The position numbers were made by a program, and so were the translations under genes. A stretch of 64,000 nucleotides of DNA from Paenibacillus sp. MZ04-78.2 (GTDB taxonomy: Bacteria > Bacillota > Bacilli > Paenibacillales > NBRC-103111), in the NCBI RefSeq assembly GCF_024213375.1, contig NZ_JANAVJ010000013.1, forward strand, positions 1 through 64,000, given 5' to 3'. This document shows positions 43,042 through 51,339 of the stretch, piece by piece. A model generated the notes under the pieces. It saw nothing but the letters and a program-made list of their open reading frames with translations. It searched no databases and was not told where the DNA came from. How positions within the stretch are numbered: the first letter of the stretch is position 1; the number at the start of each line of letters is the position of its first letter.

Positions 43042-43986
43042 ATGGACAATATCCCAAACCTTTTGAAAGAACACTACGATCTGGATGCTACTAACATTTT
43101 ACCACAACGGGGCGGCTGGGCGGCGCTAGCCTTTAAAGTATTCAGCGGCAAGCAGGCCTTCTTCTTGAAGGCTTACGAAAAGAGCCGGGCGTCGACTCCG
43201 AAATTGACGGCGCTCATTGATCAATATGTGCCCATCACGGTATGGCTTATGCAGCATAGCGGCTTGAAAGGCAAGCTTCCCGTACCCGTGCCAACCCAAA
43301 CCGGCGCTTACAAATGTGAAGATGACGACGGAATTTATTTGCTTTATGAATATATCGAGGGAGAAACGGTCGGCGAGAAAGCCTTAACCGCGGAGCAGGT
43401 TGTCGAGCTTTCGAACATGATTGCGGAGCTTCATTTGTACGGTGAAGAAATTCCGGTGGAAACGAAGGCGTTGAAGGAAGACTTTGCTGTTCCGTTTGTG
43501 CCGCAGATGAGGAAAACGTTGGAACGAGAAGTTCGCGAGCTTCCTCTTGACGTCAGGGAATTGATAACCTCTCACCTGAACCAATTGAATGGACTGACGG
43601 ATACCGTAGAGAAGCTGTCTGCCGATTTGCGGAACAGGAATTTAAGAATGGCCCTGTGCCATACCGATCTTCACCCTTGGAATCTGATGCAATCCAGCCC
43701 GCAGCTGATGCTGATTGACTGGGAAGGGCTGAAATTGGCTCCTGTCGAAGCCGATCTGATGTTCCTGGTTGACGAGCCTTATTTCGATGATTTTGTGCAG
43801 ATTTATCGGAAGGTACATAACGATTTTGCAATCAACCCCGATGTGCTGCAATTTTATCGGTACAGACGCAAATTGGAGGATATTTGGGAGTTTATGGAAC
43901 AGCTCTTGTTTGACCGGCAAGAGGCGCAGGAACGAGCGGTGACACTCAACTATTTGAGCAAGGAACTGAATGAAATAAGCGGTTAA
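43042..43986 (+). CDS. Aminoglycoside-phosphotransferase-fold protein
   Basis: A 314-residue kinase-fold protein. AFFLKAYEK supplies the ATP-site Lys, YLLYEYIEGETVG is the hinge, CHTDLHPWNLM is the catalytic loop (HxDxxxxN, with Thr in place of Gly) and LMLIDWEGL the metal-binding Asp. Unlike the protein at 4405 the catalytic residues are intact, so it is probably an active small-molecule kinase. The substrate is unknown. The start at 43042 has AGGAGGAGCTT; the frame is open five codons further. Confidence 0.82.
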   Translation: MDNIPNLLKEHYDLDATNILPQRGGWAALAFKVFSGKQAFFLKAYEKSRASTPKLTALIDQYVPITVWLMQHSGLKGKLPVPVPTQTGAYKCEDDDGIYLLYEYIEGETVGEKALTAEQVVELSNMIAELHLYGEEIPVETKALKEDFAVPFVPQMRKTLEREVRELPLDVRELITSHLNQLNGLTDTVEKLSADLRNRNLRMALCHTDLHPWNLMQSSPQLMLIDWEGLKLAPVEADLMFLVDEPYFDDFVQIYRKVHNDFAINPDVLQFYRYRRKLEDIWEFMEQLLFDRQEAQERAVTLNYLSKELNEISG

Positions 43987-43993
43987 GTGCTGC

Positions 43994-44032
43994 AAGGGGG
44001 AATGCTTGCTCTGTGCAAGCATTCCCCTTTTC
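43994..44032 (+). terminator. Terminator of the phosphotransferase gene
   Basis: A 12-bp stem (GGGGAATGCTTG / CAAGCATTCCCC) with a 7-base loop followed by TTTTCCC, eight bases after the stop codon. Confidence 0.9.
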
Positions 44033-44059
44033 CCTTGCGTTCTGTCCCCTGGTGAATTA

Positions 44060-44467
44060 TTAATCATTCACGCCAAGCTCAAGTCCATAATAAATCATGC
44101 CATGAGGCTTTTTCACTTGGAACGTAATGCAATCAGCGTCATTATAATAACCGTTTAAAACCGTTCCCACATGGTAGTAAATAACATTATCCCCTAAATG
44201 ATGGGTTAATAGTTCGCAAAATTTTTCTACGCGGTAATCCTTGCTCGCGTTATCTTTTTCATAAAACCATCTTTCCAAAATACCTATGAATCCATTGATG
44301 TCGATTTCATTGAGCGTACCATTGCATAAAGCACCAAAATGTTGCTTACTGGCATCAATTGCGTTTCGAGCTCCTTTCATTTTCAAAAATTCAAACGTGT
44401 ATCCGTGATCCGGTCGGTCGTTTATGGCTTGCATTGCTTCTAAATATCCATTTACAACATCGCTCAT
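44060..44467 (-). CDS. Unknown small protein
   Basis: A 135-residue soluble protein that I do not recognise. It begins MSDVVNGYLEAMQAINDRPD and has ILERWFYEKDNASKDYRVEK and a C-terminal HGMIYYGLELGVND. No signal peptide or metal motif. I start it at the ATG at 44467 behind AAAGGGGTGCGAAAAA. The frame stays open to 44596, where MDVLIRELTAGDGERWLDLD could be the N-terminus of another decayed gene. AT-richer than the biosynthetic operon that follows, and separated from it by a terminator, so probably not part of it. Confidence 0.6.
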   Translation of the reverse strand: MSDVVNGYLEAMQAINDRPDHGYTFEFLKMKGARNAIDASKQHFGALCNGTLNEIDINGFIGILERWFYEKDNASKDYRVEKFCELLTHHLGDNVIYYHVGTVLNGYYNDADCITFQVKKPHGMIYYGLELGVND

Positions 44468-44827
44468 TTTTTCGCACCCCTTTCTTGAAGAATTCGCGAA
44501 TCTTATTCTGCCCGATGGCTCAACAGTAAGCCATCCGTCGAGGTCCAACCATCGCTCTCCGTCCCCAGCCGTCAGTTCTCTGATCAAAACATCCATATTC
44601 GCCCTCCCAAGCTAAAGTTTCATAAGTACGAAGTAGGATGCGGCGGCGGAACCTCGGACTTAACAGAACCCATATTTCTCTGTCATTGGCATGTCCTCCC
44701 GGTAAGGTTTTTAGCCTGCAACTTGTATAAATCATTATCCACACTCGTTCTTGCTGCTGCAAGCCTCGTTTCGTAGTCTATCGTCCGATTTGTCATCGCA
44801 ATACAAACATAATAAATATTATGTAAA
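44468..44827 (-). other. Gap with short open fragments, no supported gene
   Basis: This 360-base stretch contains small minus-strand open fragments: 44683-44796 (MTNRTIDYETRLAAARTSVD, 37 codons), a ten-codon MPMTEKYGFC behind GGAGGAC, and an extension of the gene at 44467 beginning MDVLIRELTAGDGERW, which resembles a GNAT N-terminus. They are in different frames and none is long enough to support a gene; likely debris from older genes at the border of the biosynthetic operon. Confidence 0.3.
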
Positions 44828-44850
44828 CAAAAAAGGAGCGCTTGGCTCCT
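44828..44850 (-). terminator. Terminator of the NRPS biosynthetic operon
   Basis: AGGAGC/GCTCCT stem followed on the minus strand by T6 (complement of 44829-44834). A second, T-less hairpin (GGATGtCCCGA / TCGGGgCATCC, 44874-44909) lies between it and the methyltransferase stop. Together they mark the downstream end of the operon. Confidence 0.8.
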
Positions 44851-44928
44851 CCTTCTCCCGATTAAACGCTTGAGGATGTCCCGAGCGCCTAAGCTCTTCG
44901 GGGCATCCCCAGTCTTACGAAATCATGC

Positions 44929-45651
44929 TTATTTCTTGCCCACTACGTACATCACCCACGGCGAAATACGGGTTTCGTTAATCCATGGGTAAGGCTCATC
45001 TTCCCGGCCAAGCGGCTGATGCATTTCCACCACGTGAAGCCCGGTTTGGTCGAAAATGTCCCGGTAAGCGGCGTCCGACCACACAACATCCTCTACCGGC
45101 CTTTGATCGTGCGTATCCTTCATGATGATTTTGACTTTGTCCCCGCTTCGGGCATGCTGATTTTCCGGAAAAGCCTTCGTCGTGAAGGAGGCCCATTCGT
45201 GAAGGTAAATGTCGGGAGAGGAGACGACCATCACGATTTTCCCGCCTTCCTTCAGCGAAGCGGCGAGCTGCTTGAAATTTTGCAGCTTCTTCTCCAAGGT
45301 CGGGATGTTATCGAAGGTGAACATCGACAGCGCCAGATCGAAGGTCGCCCCGTCCAGCAGACGCAGATCCCCTTCCGGAATGAGCCGGTAATCGCCGGCC
45401 GCGTCCATTTCTCTTGCCTTGCCAAGCATGCCGGCCGAAATATCGATGCCGATCACGTCAAAGCCGTGATCCCGCAAAAAACGGGTCGAGCGCCCCGCTC
45501 CGCAGCCGAAATCCAAAGCGCTCGTTCCGGCGATATGCTTGGTCAGCATCTCCGGCAAATCCCGAAAAGCCAAATAATACGTTCCCGGAAACTCCAAGGT
45601 GGCGTAGGCTTCCGCCCGTTCAGCGTCTTCGTATACATTTGAAAACTCCAT
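44929..45651 (-). CDS. SAM-dependent methyltransferase (class I)
   Basis: A 240-residue class I methyltransferase. Motif I is ALDFGCGAGRSTRFLRDHGF, followed by VIGIDISAGML (acidic residue that binds the ribose), FDLALSMFTFDNIP and LKEGGKIVMVVSSPD. It is the last gene of the biosynthetic operon, 56 bases after the MATE exporter, and could O-, N- or C-methylate the NRPS product. The frame is open upstream through the exporter region, but the Met at 45651 has GAGAGGTGCTACAGCAC and a typical N-terminus. Confidence 0.85.
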   Translation of the reverse strand: MEFSNVYEDAERAEAYATLEFPGTYYLAFRDLPEMLTKHIAGTSALDFGCGAGRSTRFLRDHGFDVIGIDISAGMLGKAREMDAAGDYRLIPEGDLRLLDGATFDLALSMFTFDNIPTLEKKLQNFKQLAASLKEGGKIVMVVSSPDIYLHEWASFTTKAFPENQHARSGDKVKIIMKDTHDQRPVEDVVWSDAAYRDIFDQTGLHVVEMHQPLGREDEPYPWINETRISPWVMYVVGKK

Positions 45652-45707
45652 GTGCTGTAGCACCTCTCCCAATAGAAATATGTGAATGGACGATGGATCG
45701 CCTGCGT

Positions 45708-47123
45708 TCAGATGACTTCGATCCGCTTCCATTTCCCGCCCAGAAAGCGGACGGATACCAGAAGCAGCATCACCATGGAATAAACGATCAAGGCAATCCA
45801 TATCCAGATTAACGAAAGCCCCCAGACGACGCTGAACAGGTACGGAATCACAAGATAGAACAAAATAGGAACGACGATATAGATAACCATCATGAACACC
45901 GTGTCGCCTACCGCGCGCAGCACATTGCTGATGATGATCTGCATCGTATCGAACACGATCCACAGCGAAGTGAGCCGGACAAGCGGGACGGTGACCGCCA
46001 TCAGCTTCAGGAACGTGTCCTGCTGATTCCCTCCGCCGAAGATCGAGATTAAAGCCTGCGGGAACAAATTAAAAATGAAGATGATCAGCACGTTGAACAC
46101 AAGTCCGATCCCAAGCCCCAATTTCGCGGCTCTCCGGACATTGTCGAGACGCCCGGCTCCCTTCTCCTGGCCGACAATAATGGCGATGGCCGCGCCTAAC
46201 CCCCAGATGGGGAAAATCGACACCCCTTCGATGGTGAACGCGATATTGGAAGCGGACAAAGGAAACTCCCCGGTCTTGCCGATAATCAATAGCAGCAGGC
46301 TGAAATACCCGGTGCCGAGAAACGCCTGAATGCCCGCGGGAAACCCGAAGTGAAGCAGCTTGCGGAGCAAGGCGCCGTCCCATTTCATCTGCGCCGGAAT
46401 CTCATACTTCGCTTTAACCCCCCGTCTCCCCAGCAAGATCATATACACGATCACGGCGAGCACGGAGCTGCTGATGGTCGCCAGTCCCGAGCCCCAGATC
46501 CCCCCAAGCTCCGGGAGACCGAACTTTCCGAAGATCAGCAGCCAGCCAAGCAACACATTGAACACATTGGACACAATCCCGACGATCATGATGACCGTCG
46601 TGCTGGCAACGCCTCGAAACAGGCCGGAAAATGCGGTAATGAACAGCTGGACGCAGCTGGAAACCATGATCAGGTAGAAGAATTGCCTCTCGTAAGCCAG
46701 CAGTTCCCCCGTATGCCCCATCCAATTAAAAATATTGACGGCGAGGGGAGACACCAGAAGCAGCACCACCGAAAAAACGATGCTGAGATAGACGCCCTGC
46801 CACATCGATGAGGCGCACTTCGGGTATTTGCCGGCTCCGTAATATTGGGCGATGAGCGTGGAGGCGAAGCCGACGATGCCGATAAAGATGCTGGAGATCG
46901 CCGTCCCTACGTTACCGGCCGGTACGACAGCCGCAAATTGTCCCAGATCGTACATCGAGACAAAGGCCCGGTCGACAAATACCATCAAATTGAGCGAAAA
47001 CATCGAAAGAATGACGGGCATCGTAATTTTCAAAATCGTTCGGATCGAAATGGACTGCTCCTGGTTTGCCGGCCCGAGAACAACCGCATCACGCGCTTTT
47101 TCCGTCTCCGGTGACATGGACAC
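45708..47123 (-). CDS. MATE-family multidrug/metabolite exporter
   Basis: A 471-residue, 12-helix MATE transporter that exports organic compounds using a Na+ or H+ gradient. It begins SIRTILKITMPVILSMFSLN, has the duplicated half structure with FIGIVGFASTLIAQYYGAGK, and FNVLLGWLLIFGKFGLPELG at the second repeat. Its place at the end of the operon suggests export of, or self-protection from, the NRPS product. The GTG at 47123 follows GGGGAGTCGCTT. It follows the dehydratase activator gene after 46 bases. Confidence 0.92.
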   Translation of the reverse strand: MSMSPETEKARDAVVLGPANQEQSISIRTILKITMPVILSMFSLNLMVFVDRAFVSMYDLGQFAAVVPAGNVGTAISSIFIGIVGFASTLIAQYYGAGKYPKCASSMWQGVYLSIVFSVVLLLVSPLAVNIFNWMGHTGELLAYERQFFYLIMVSSCVQLFITAFSGLFRGVASTTVIMIVGIVSNVFNVLLGWLLIFGKFGLPELGGIWGSGLATISSSVLAVIVYMILLGRRGVKAKYEIPAQMKWDGALLRKLLHFGFPAGIQAFLGTGYFSLLLLIIGKTGEFPLSASNIAFTIEGVSIFPIWGLGAAIAIIVGQEKGAGRLDNVRRAAKLGLGIGLVFNVLIIFIFNLFPQALISIFGGGNQQDTFLKLMAVTVPLVRLTSLWIVFDTMQIIISNVLRAVGDTVFMMVIYIVVPILFYLVIPYLFSVVWGLSLIWIWIALIVYSMVMLLLVSVRFLGGKWKRIEVI

Positions 47124-47169
47124 AAGCGACTCCCCTTTTCATGGTTTCCTGAGTTACAACGCCCGCCGG

Positions 47170-47937
47170 TTACGCGCTGCGGCCGATATAAGCCGCCCCG
47201 ATCGCTCCCGTCACTTGCGGGTAATCCGTCACTTCCACTTTCATGTTTAACAAATCTTGCAGCGCGCTAACGATGCCGATATTTTTGGCGACGCCGCCGC
47301 TCATGCCGAGCGGCTCCTTGATGCCTACCGCCTTCAGCAGCGCGATCGCCCGGGTCGCTATCGATTCGTGCACGCCCTTAATAATGCTGGGCGTCGGCGT
47401 GCCGACCGCGACCAGAGATACGACCTCCGTTTCCGCGAACACCGTGCACATGCTGCTGATCCGGGCCGTCGAGGTCGCCGTTTGGTGAATCCCGCCCAGC
47501 TCTTCGAGCTTGACCCCGAGCGCTCTGGCGATAATATCGAGGAACCGGCCGCAGCCCGCCGCGCACTTGTCGTTCATCATAAAGTTGACGACATTGCCCT
47601 TTTCCCCGATCTGGATCGCCTTGCTGTCCTGCCCCCCGATATCGAGAACCGTCCGGATGGAAGGGTTCAAGAAATGCATCCCTTTGGCGTGGCACGTAAT
47701 CTCCGATACGTGTTTATCCGCAAACGGCACGTTCTCCCGGCCGTAGCCGGTCGTGACGATGACGTCGATATCCTTTTTCGTAAGTCCGGCTTTCGCCAGC
47801 ACGTTGTTGAACGTCGTTTCCGCGGACTGCCGGTTATCGCCTCCGGTGTACACGACATCGTAGGCGACGACGCTGTTGTCGTTCAAAATCGCAGATTTGG
47901 TCGACAAAGAACCGATATCAATTCCTAAGGTAATCAT
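47170..47937 (-). CDS. 2-hydroxyacyl-CoA dehydratase activator (HgdC-type ATPase)
   Basis: A 255-residue homodimeric iron-sulfur ATPase of the BcrA/BadF/BcrD/HgdC family. The ASKHA ATP-binding parts are GIDIGSLSTKSAIL, VLDIGGQDSKAIQI and GMSGGVAKN; the bridging [4Fe-4S] ligands are the Cys in NDKCAAGCGRFLDIIAR and SSMCTVFAE. It uses ATP to inject one low-potential electron into the dehydratase, after which many turnovers follow. These activators are extremely oxygen-sensitive. The ATG at 47937 follows AAAGGAGAGTAGCCCT; co-directional with both dehydratase subunits (36-base gap). Confidence 0.93.
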   Translation of the reverse strand: MITLGIDIGSLSTKSAILNDNSVVAYDVVYTGGDNRQSAETTFNNVLAKAGLTKKDIDVIVTTGYGRENVPFADKHVSEITCHAKGMHFLNPSIRTVLDIGGQDSKAIQIGEKGNVVNFMMNDKCAAGCGRFLDIIARALGVKLEELGGIHQTATSTARISSMCTVFAETEVVSLVAVGTPTPSIIKGVHESIATRAIALLKAVGIKEPLGMSGGVAKNIGIVSALQDLLNMKVEVTDYPQVTGAIGAAYIGRSA

Positions 47938-47973
47938 AGGGCTACTCTCCTTTATCCCGAATGAGTGGATGAT

Positions 47974-49203
47974 TCAGTCGCTCATAATTTCCAGAAAAGC
48001 GTCGATGCGGTTTTTCACATGATTGAACGCATAGTTGTTCTTGTCTACGTAATCCACGCTGATCGTCAAGTACTTCAATCCTTGTTCACCGGACATCTCC
48101 CGAATCATCGAACTGATTCCCATCATGTTCCTGCAACCCCATATATTTGATATTACAACACCATCGATATGAAATGAAGTACAAACCTGAGAAATATTTT
48201 CTTTTAACCGTTTGGCGTTCCAGTGATACAAGATCGCCCGTTCCGCGATGCTCGTTAACGGGTCCTCCGGATCAAGCGACACCAGATTGGCATCCCACAG
48301 CGGCGCCCAATAGACAATCTCGACCTGCTGCTCGAAATAGCGGATTAATTCGTGATCGTTGTGCGGCGCTTGGCCCGCCCATAGAATCCGCTTCTTCTTT
48401 TTGCTCGGGTCGGACTGCTTGCTCATTGCGAGCGCTTCTTCGTACAAGGTTTTGCAGATTTGCACGTTCTCCTTCAAGCCGAAGCCGTTCATCCCGAAAA
48501 TTTCGAGCAATTCTCTGGACACGCCGGGCAGCTCGTAGGTTTTGTTCAACTCGACCGTCTTGCAGTAATAGTCTCTCGCTTCATTCGAATATTGAACGAC
48601 CTGCCGGAACAGCTCTTCGTCGAACGAGATATTCAGGTTGCTTTCGATATCGGCGATCAGCTTTTTCAATTGTTCCACAAGATAGGCCAGCGTGTCTTCG
48701 TTGATCTGGTTCGGCGTATTGATCGAGAGGAACGTGCAGTCGTACAGCTTGCTCGACATGTTCCCTACTTTGGCCAGGCAATCGCACGGCTGATCATTCA
48801 CCATCACCAGGTCGGGATTCGGGTAGCCGTTCGCCAGCATGACGCCCAGCGAGCCGCGCAGAAACGAGCAAATGTCCCGGGAAAGACTTTTCTCCTGCGT
48901 CAAATTAATGAACGGGTCCACGTTGACGGTTTGGGCCAGCAGGATCGCCATCGACTCCATATTCCAAGAAAGCATATTGAAGCCGAAGACGATTTCATTC
49001 GGAAACTGCTCGACGACATAAGCTACCTTCGTATCCTCTTTATAGGCTTGCGTCAGGCGGTAGCCGTTGAACAACGACCTCATCCGCGCCGCTTTCAGCG
49101 CCGAGGACGGATCGGACGGCTCGGCCCGGTACGTTTCGAGGACGGACATCATCTTTTTGTACTGCTCTTCGCGGCTTTTCGCTTCCACTTTAAATTGGCT
49201 CAT
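47974..49203 (-). CDS. 2-hydroxyacyl-CoA dehydratase, subunit of HgdB/BcrB type
   Basis: A 409-residue subunit of a 2-hydroxyacyl-CoA dehydratase (FldB/HgdB, BcrB family). The Cys residues expected to hold a [4Fe-4S] cluster are in SRDICSFLRGSLG, NDQPCDCLAKVG and ISNIWGCRNMMG. The enzyme removes water from (R)-2-hydroxyacyl-CoA by a ketyl radical route to give (E)-2-enoyl-CoA. Substrate unknown. ATG at 49203 behind AAAAGGAGAAGAGCG; 15 bases after the partner subunit gene. Confidence 0.9.
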   Translation of the reverse strand: MSQFKVEAKSREEQYKKMMSVLETYRAEPSDPSSALKAARMRSLFNGYRLTQAYKEDTKVAYVVEQFPNEIVFGFNMLSWNMESMAILLAQTVNVDPFINLTQEKSLSRDICSFLRGSLGVMLANGYPNPDLVMVNDQPCDCLAKVGNMSSKLYDCTFLSINTPNQINEDTLAYLVEQLKKLIADIESNLNISFDEELFRQVVQYSNEARDYYCKTVELNKTYELPGVSRELLEIFGMNGFGLKENVQICKTLYEEALAMSKQSDPSKKKKRILWAGQAPHNDHELIRYFEQQVEIVYWAPLWDANLVSLDPEDPLTSIAERAILYHWNAKRLKENISQVCTSFHIDGVVISNIWGCRNMMGISSMIREMSGEQGLKYLTISVDYVDKNNYAFNHVKNRIDAFLEIMSD

Positions 49204-49218
49204 CGCTCTTCTCCTTTT

Positions 49219-50331
49219 CTAATACATCATCGTTTCGAGAAACGTGTGAATCCGGGTGCGGATGCTTTCGATATTCGTCATGCTGCACTCGCCTTCGACC
49301 AGCAGCACGGGCGTGCCCTTCTCGATGAGCTTGCTTTGGATGTACGGGTAATCCATCGAATAAATGTCGCAAAACTTGAGCGAAAAGTAGATGACCGAAT
49401 CGATATCGTATTCGTCGATCAGCTTGACCAAATGGTTCAGCCGTATATCCGATTCGAACATCCGGGCGCAGGTCGCTTTGTCAAAATAGTAATCGGCGAT
49501 GGCTTCGACCGGATCACGGTGCTCGTCGACCTGCCCTTCGAAATATTTGACGCCGTTGGTGATGTCCATGCAGACGACCTTCGCTCCGGTCTGCTCGATG
49601 GCGTCGACAATATTATCATGATCGAAATAACTGCCGCAGATCAGCACTTTGTGCGGCTTGGTTTTTTTGGTTTCCCGCTGGGCTTCCATCGCGCCGAGCA
49701 GCAGGGACAGCTCTTGATTGTATTGCTGTCTCATGCCGGCCGTGCTGGATTTTACAATGTTCAGTAATTCGCTCCCCGTGAGCGACATCAGGTCCCGCTT
49801 CCGCAATTCGTGCATCCGCTGCAGCAGCCGGCGCGTTTCGTTAAACAGGCGGATTGCCTCCCGCAACGACTCCTCCGTAATGCGGCAGCCGAAATGCTGC
49901 TCCAGCGATTCGATCATGTGGCGGACCTGCTTCCGAAAATAGTCCCGGGAGATCGGATTGAGAGCTTTCGGAAGCTCCAGGAAGAAGCTGTATTTCGGTT
50001 GAATCCGGTCGGTCCACGTCTCGTGCAGCCGTTTTCTCCAATCGCATTCGTCGACGAACACGATCCCGTCCGTAAAATCGTAGACGCCGTTCATGCCTTC
50101 TCCCAGGCAATTGAGCAAATAAGAACAGTAGTTACTGCCCAGCAGCGCGCCCGCCTCCGATGTGTTGTTGGCGGTCGTCCCCATGATCCGAAAAGGAATG
50201 AAGCCCGCCGCATATAAAATTTCTTCCGGCGTATAGATCGATGTCCATCCGATCTTGGGCTTATCCACAGCTTTCAAGGCGTCCAGCCGGCTAACATTCA
50301 GTTCGACAATTCGTTCCACCATTTCTTTCAT
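49219..50331 (-). CDS. 2-hydroxyacyl-CoA dehydratase, subunit of HgdA/BcrC type
   Basis: A 370-residue partner subunit of the dehydratase. IGWTSIYTPEEILYAAGFIP and FRIMG form the substrate-side strand found in this family; cluster Cys candidates are NYCSYLLNCLGEG, VDECDWRKR and SLKFCDIYS. The start at 50331 has AAGAGGAGAGCGCTT; the frame is open further into the thioesterase gene. Sequence similarity between this subunit and its partner is low, as expected in the HgdAB heterodimer. Found here inside an NRPS operon instead of an amino-acid fermentation cluster. Confidence 0.88.
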   Translation of the reverse strand: MKEMVERIVELNVSRLDALKAVDKPKIGWTSIYTPEEILYAAGFIPFRIMGTTANNTSEAGALLGSNYCSYLLNCLGEGMNGVYDFTDGIVFVDECDWRKRLHETWTDRIQPKYSFFLELPKALNPISRDYFRKQVRHMIESLEQHFGCRITEESLREAIRLFNETRRLLQRMHELRKRDLMSLTGSELLNIVKSSTAGMRQQYNQELSLLLGAMEAQRETKKTKPHKVLICGSYFDHDNIVDAIEQTGAKVVCMDITNGVKYFEGQVDEHRDPVEAIADYYFDKATCARMFESDIRLNHLVKLIDEYDIDSVIYFSLKFCDIYSMDYPYIQSKLIEKGTPVLLVEGECSMTNIESIRTRIHTFLETMMY

Positions 50332-50344
50332 AAGCGCTCTCCTC

Positions 50345-51241
50345 TTAACCAGATTTCTTTGGGGCGGCGGCACCTTCCAGGATGCGGTTGAATTGCCGGG
50401 CGAAGGCCGGCGAATGCCTTGCATCAAACAGCGAGTAATGGTTTCCCTCCGCCGGAATATACACCGGATGCGCGCAATACCGTCCCCAGCGGTCCATTCC
50501 CTCCAGCGGCGACTCGGTGGCCTGAAACACATGAACCGGCGAATCGATGCTCCCCCTCGGAACGTAGGCTGCCCGCGCCCGGTGCAGCGTGCGGACGATA
50601 TTCACCGCGCAAAATAGCTGATGCAGCGACAGTCCGCTTCCGTCCGGGAAGATGTCGGCCCATTCCTCGCGGACATAGCGGAGAAAGGAAGTCCGGTCGA
50701 AGTCCGGGGGCTGAAGCGTGTCCGCGACGGCGGTCCAGAACGCTTGAGCGCTCCGGCTCCGGCTCCAGCGCTTGAGCAGCTCCTCGTTGTGCAGAAACGG
50801 ACGGATGTAGTCCGTCTCGGACTCGGCCGAGAACGGCTGCGCGTCTTGCCGCGGGTAATAGCCCGGAGGCGGCGCGTCTACCAGGACGCAGCAGCCGATC
50901 TCCTCCCCCTCGGCTTCCAGGATGCGTGCCATCTCCGCCGCAATCGTTCCCCCGATCGACCAACCGGCGATAAAATACGGCCCTCCGGGCTGAACCTGCT
51001 TCACTTGTTCGATATAACTAACAGCCAACTCTTCAATCGAAATATTTTGCGGCGCGTATCCGACCCGTTCGTCCAGCGTAATGCCATATACGGCGAACGA
51101 ATGTTCGACAAGCTCGACCACCTTGAAGTAGCCTTCAATCCTTCCCGTTCCGTCATGCACGAAAAATATTGGAGTTGCGCCGGACGACCGCCCCCGCTTC
51201 AACAAAACGGCCGCTTTTTTATAATGGTATTGAATGTTCAC
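50345..51241 (-). CDS. Stand-alone thioesterase of the NRPS operon
   Basis: A 298-residue alpha/beta hydrolase of the NRPS thioesterase family. The nucleophile elbow is IAGWSIGGTIAAE (Ser), the acid is in CVLVDAPPPGY and the His in EGNHYSLFDARH. The NRPS proteins of this operon have no fused thioesterase, so this enzyme probably releases the finished chain instead of only editing. The GTG start at 51241 follows GGAGAGGAAGACC. It lies 99 bases after the second NRPS gene and 13 bases before the dehydratase subunit gene. Confidence 0.9.
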   Translation of the reverse strand: MNIQYHYKKAAVLLKRGRSSGATPIFFVHDGTGRIEGYFKVVELVEHSFAVYGITLDERVGYAPQNISIEELAVSYIEQVKQVQPGGPYFIAGWSIGGTIAAEMARILEAEGEEIGCCVLVDAPPPGYYPRQDAQPFSAESETDYIRPFLHNEELLKRWSRSRSAQAFWTAVADTLQPPDFDRTSFLRYVREEWADIFPDGSGLSLHQLFCAVNIVRTLHRARAAYVPRGSIDSPVHVFQATESPLEGMDRWGRYCAHPVYIPAEGNHYSLFDARHSPAFARQFNRILEGAAAPKKSG

Positions 51242-51339
51242 GGTCTTCCTCTCCTTTCCCGAAAGACTCCTATTGCGCTCTCCCCGTATGGCGATACCTA
51301 TGCCTCCCTTCCCCGGTCCCCCCTAAACCGGCGGTCGGG

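Noticed and set aside
44929-45963. Longer methyltransferase start at 45963 within the MATE gene
   Set aside because: The extra 104 residues are the shadow of the MATE C-terminus; the Met at 45651 has a ribosome binding site and family-like N-terminus.
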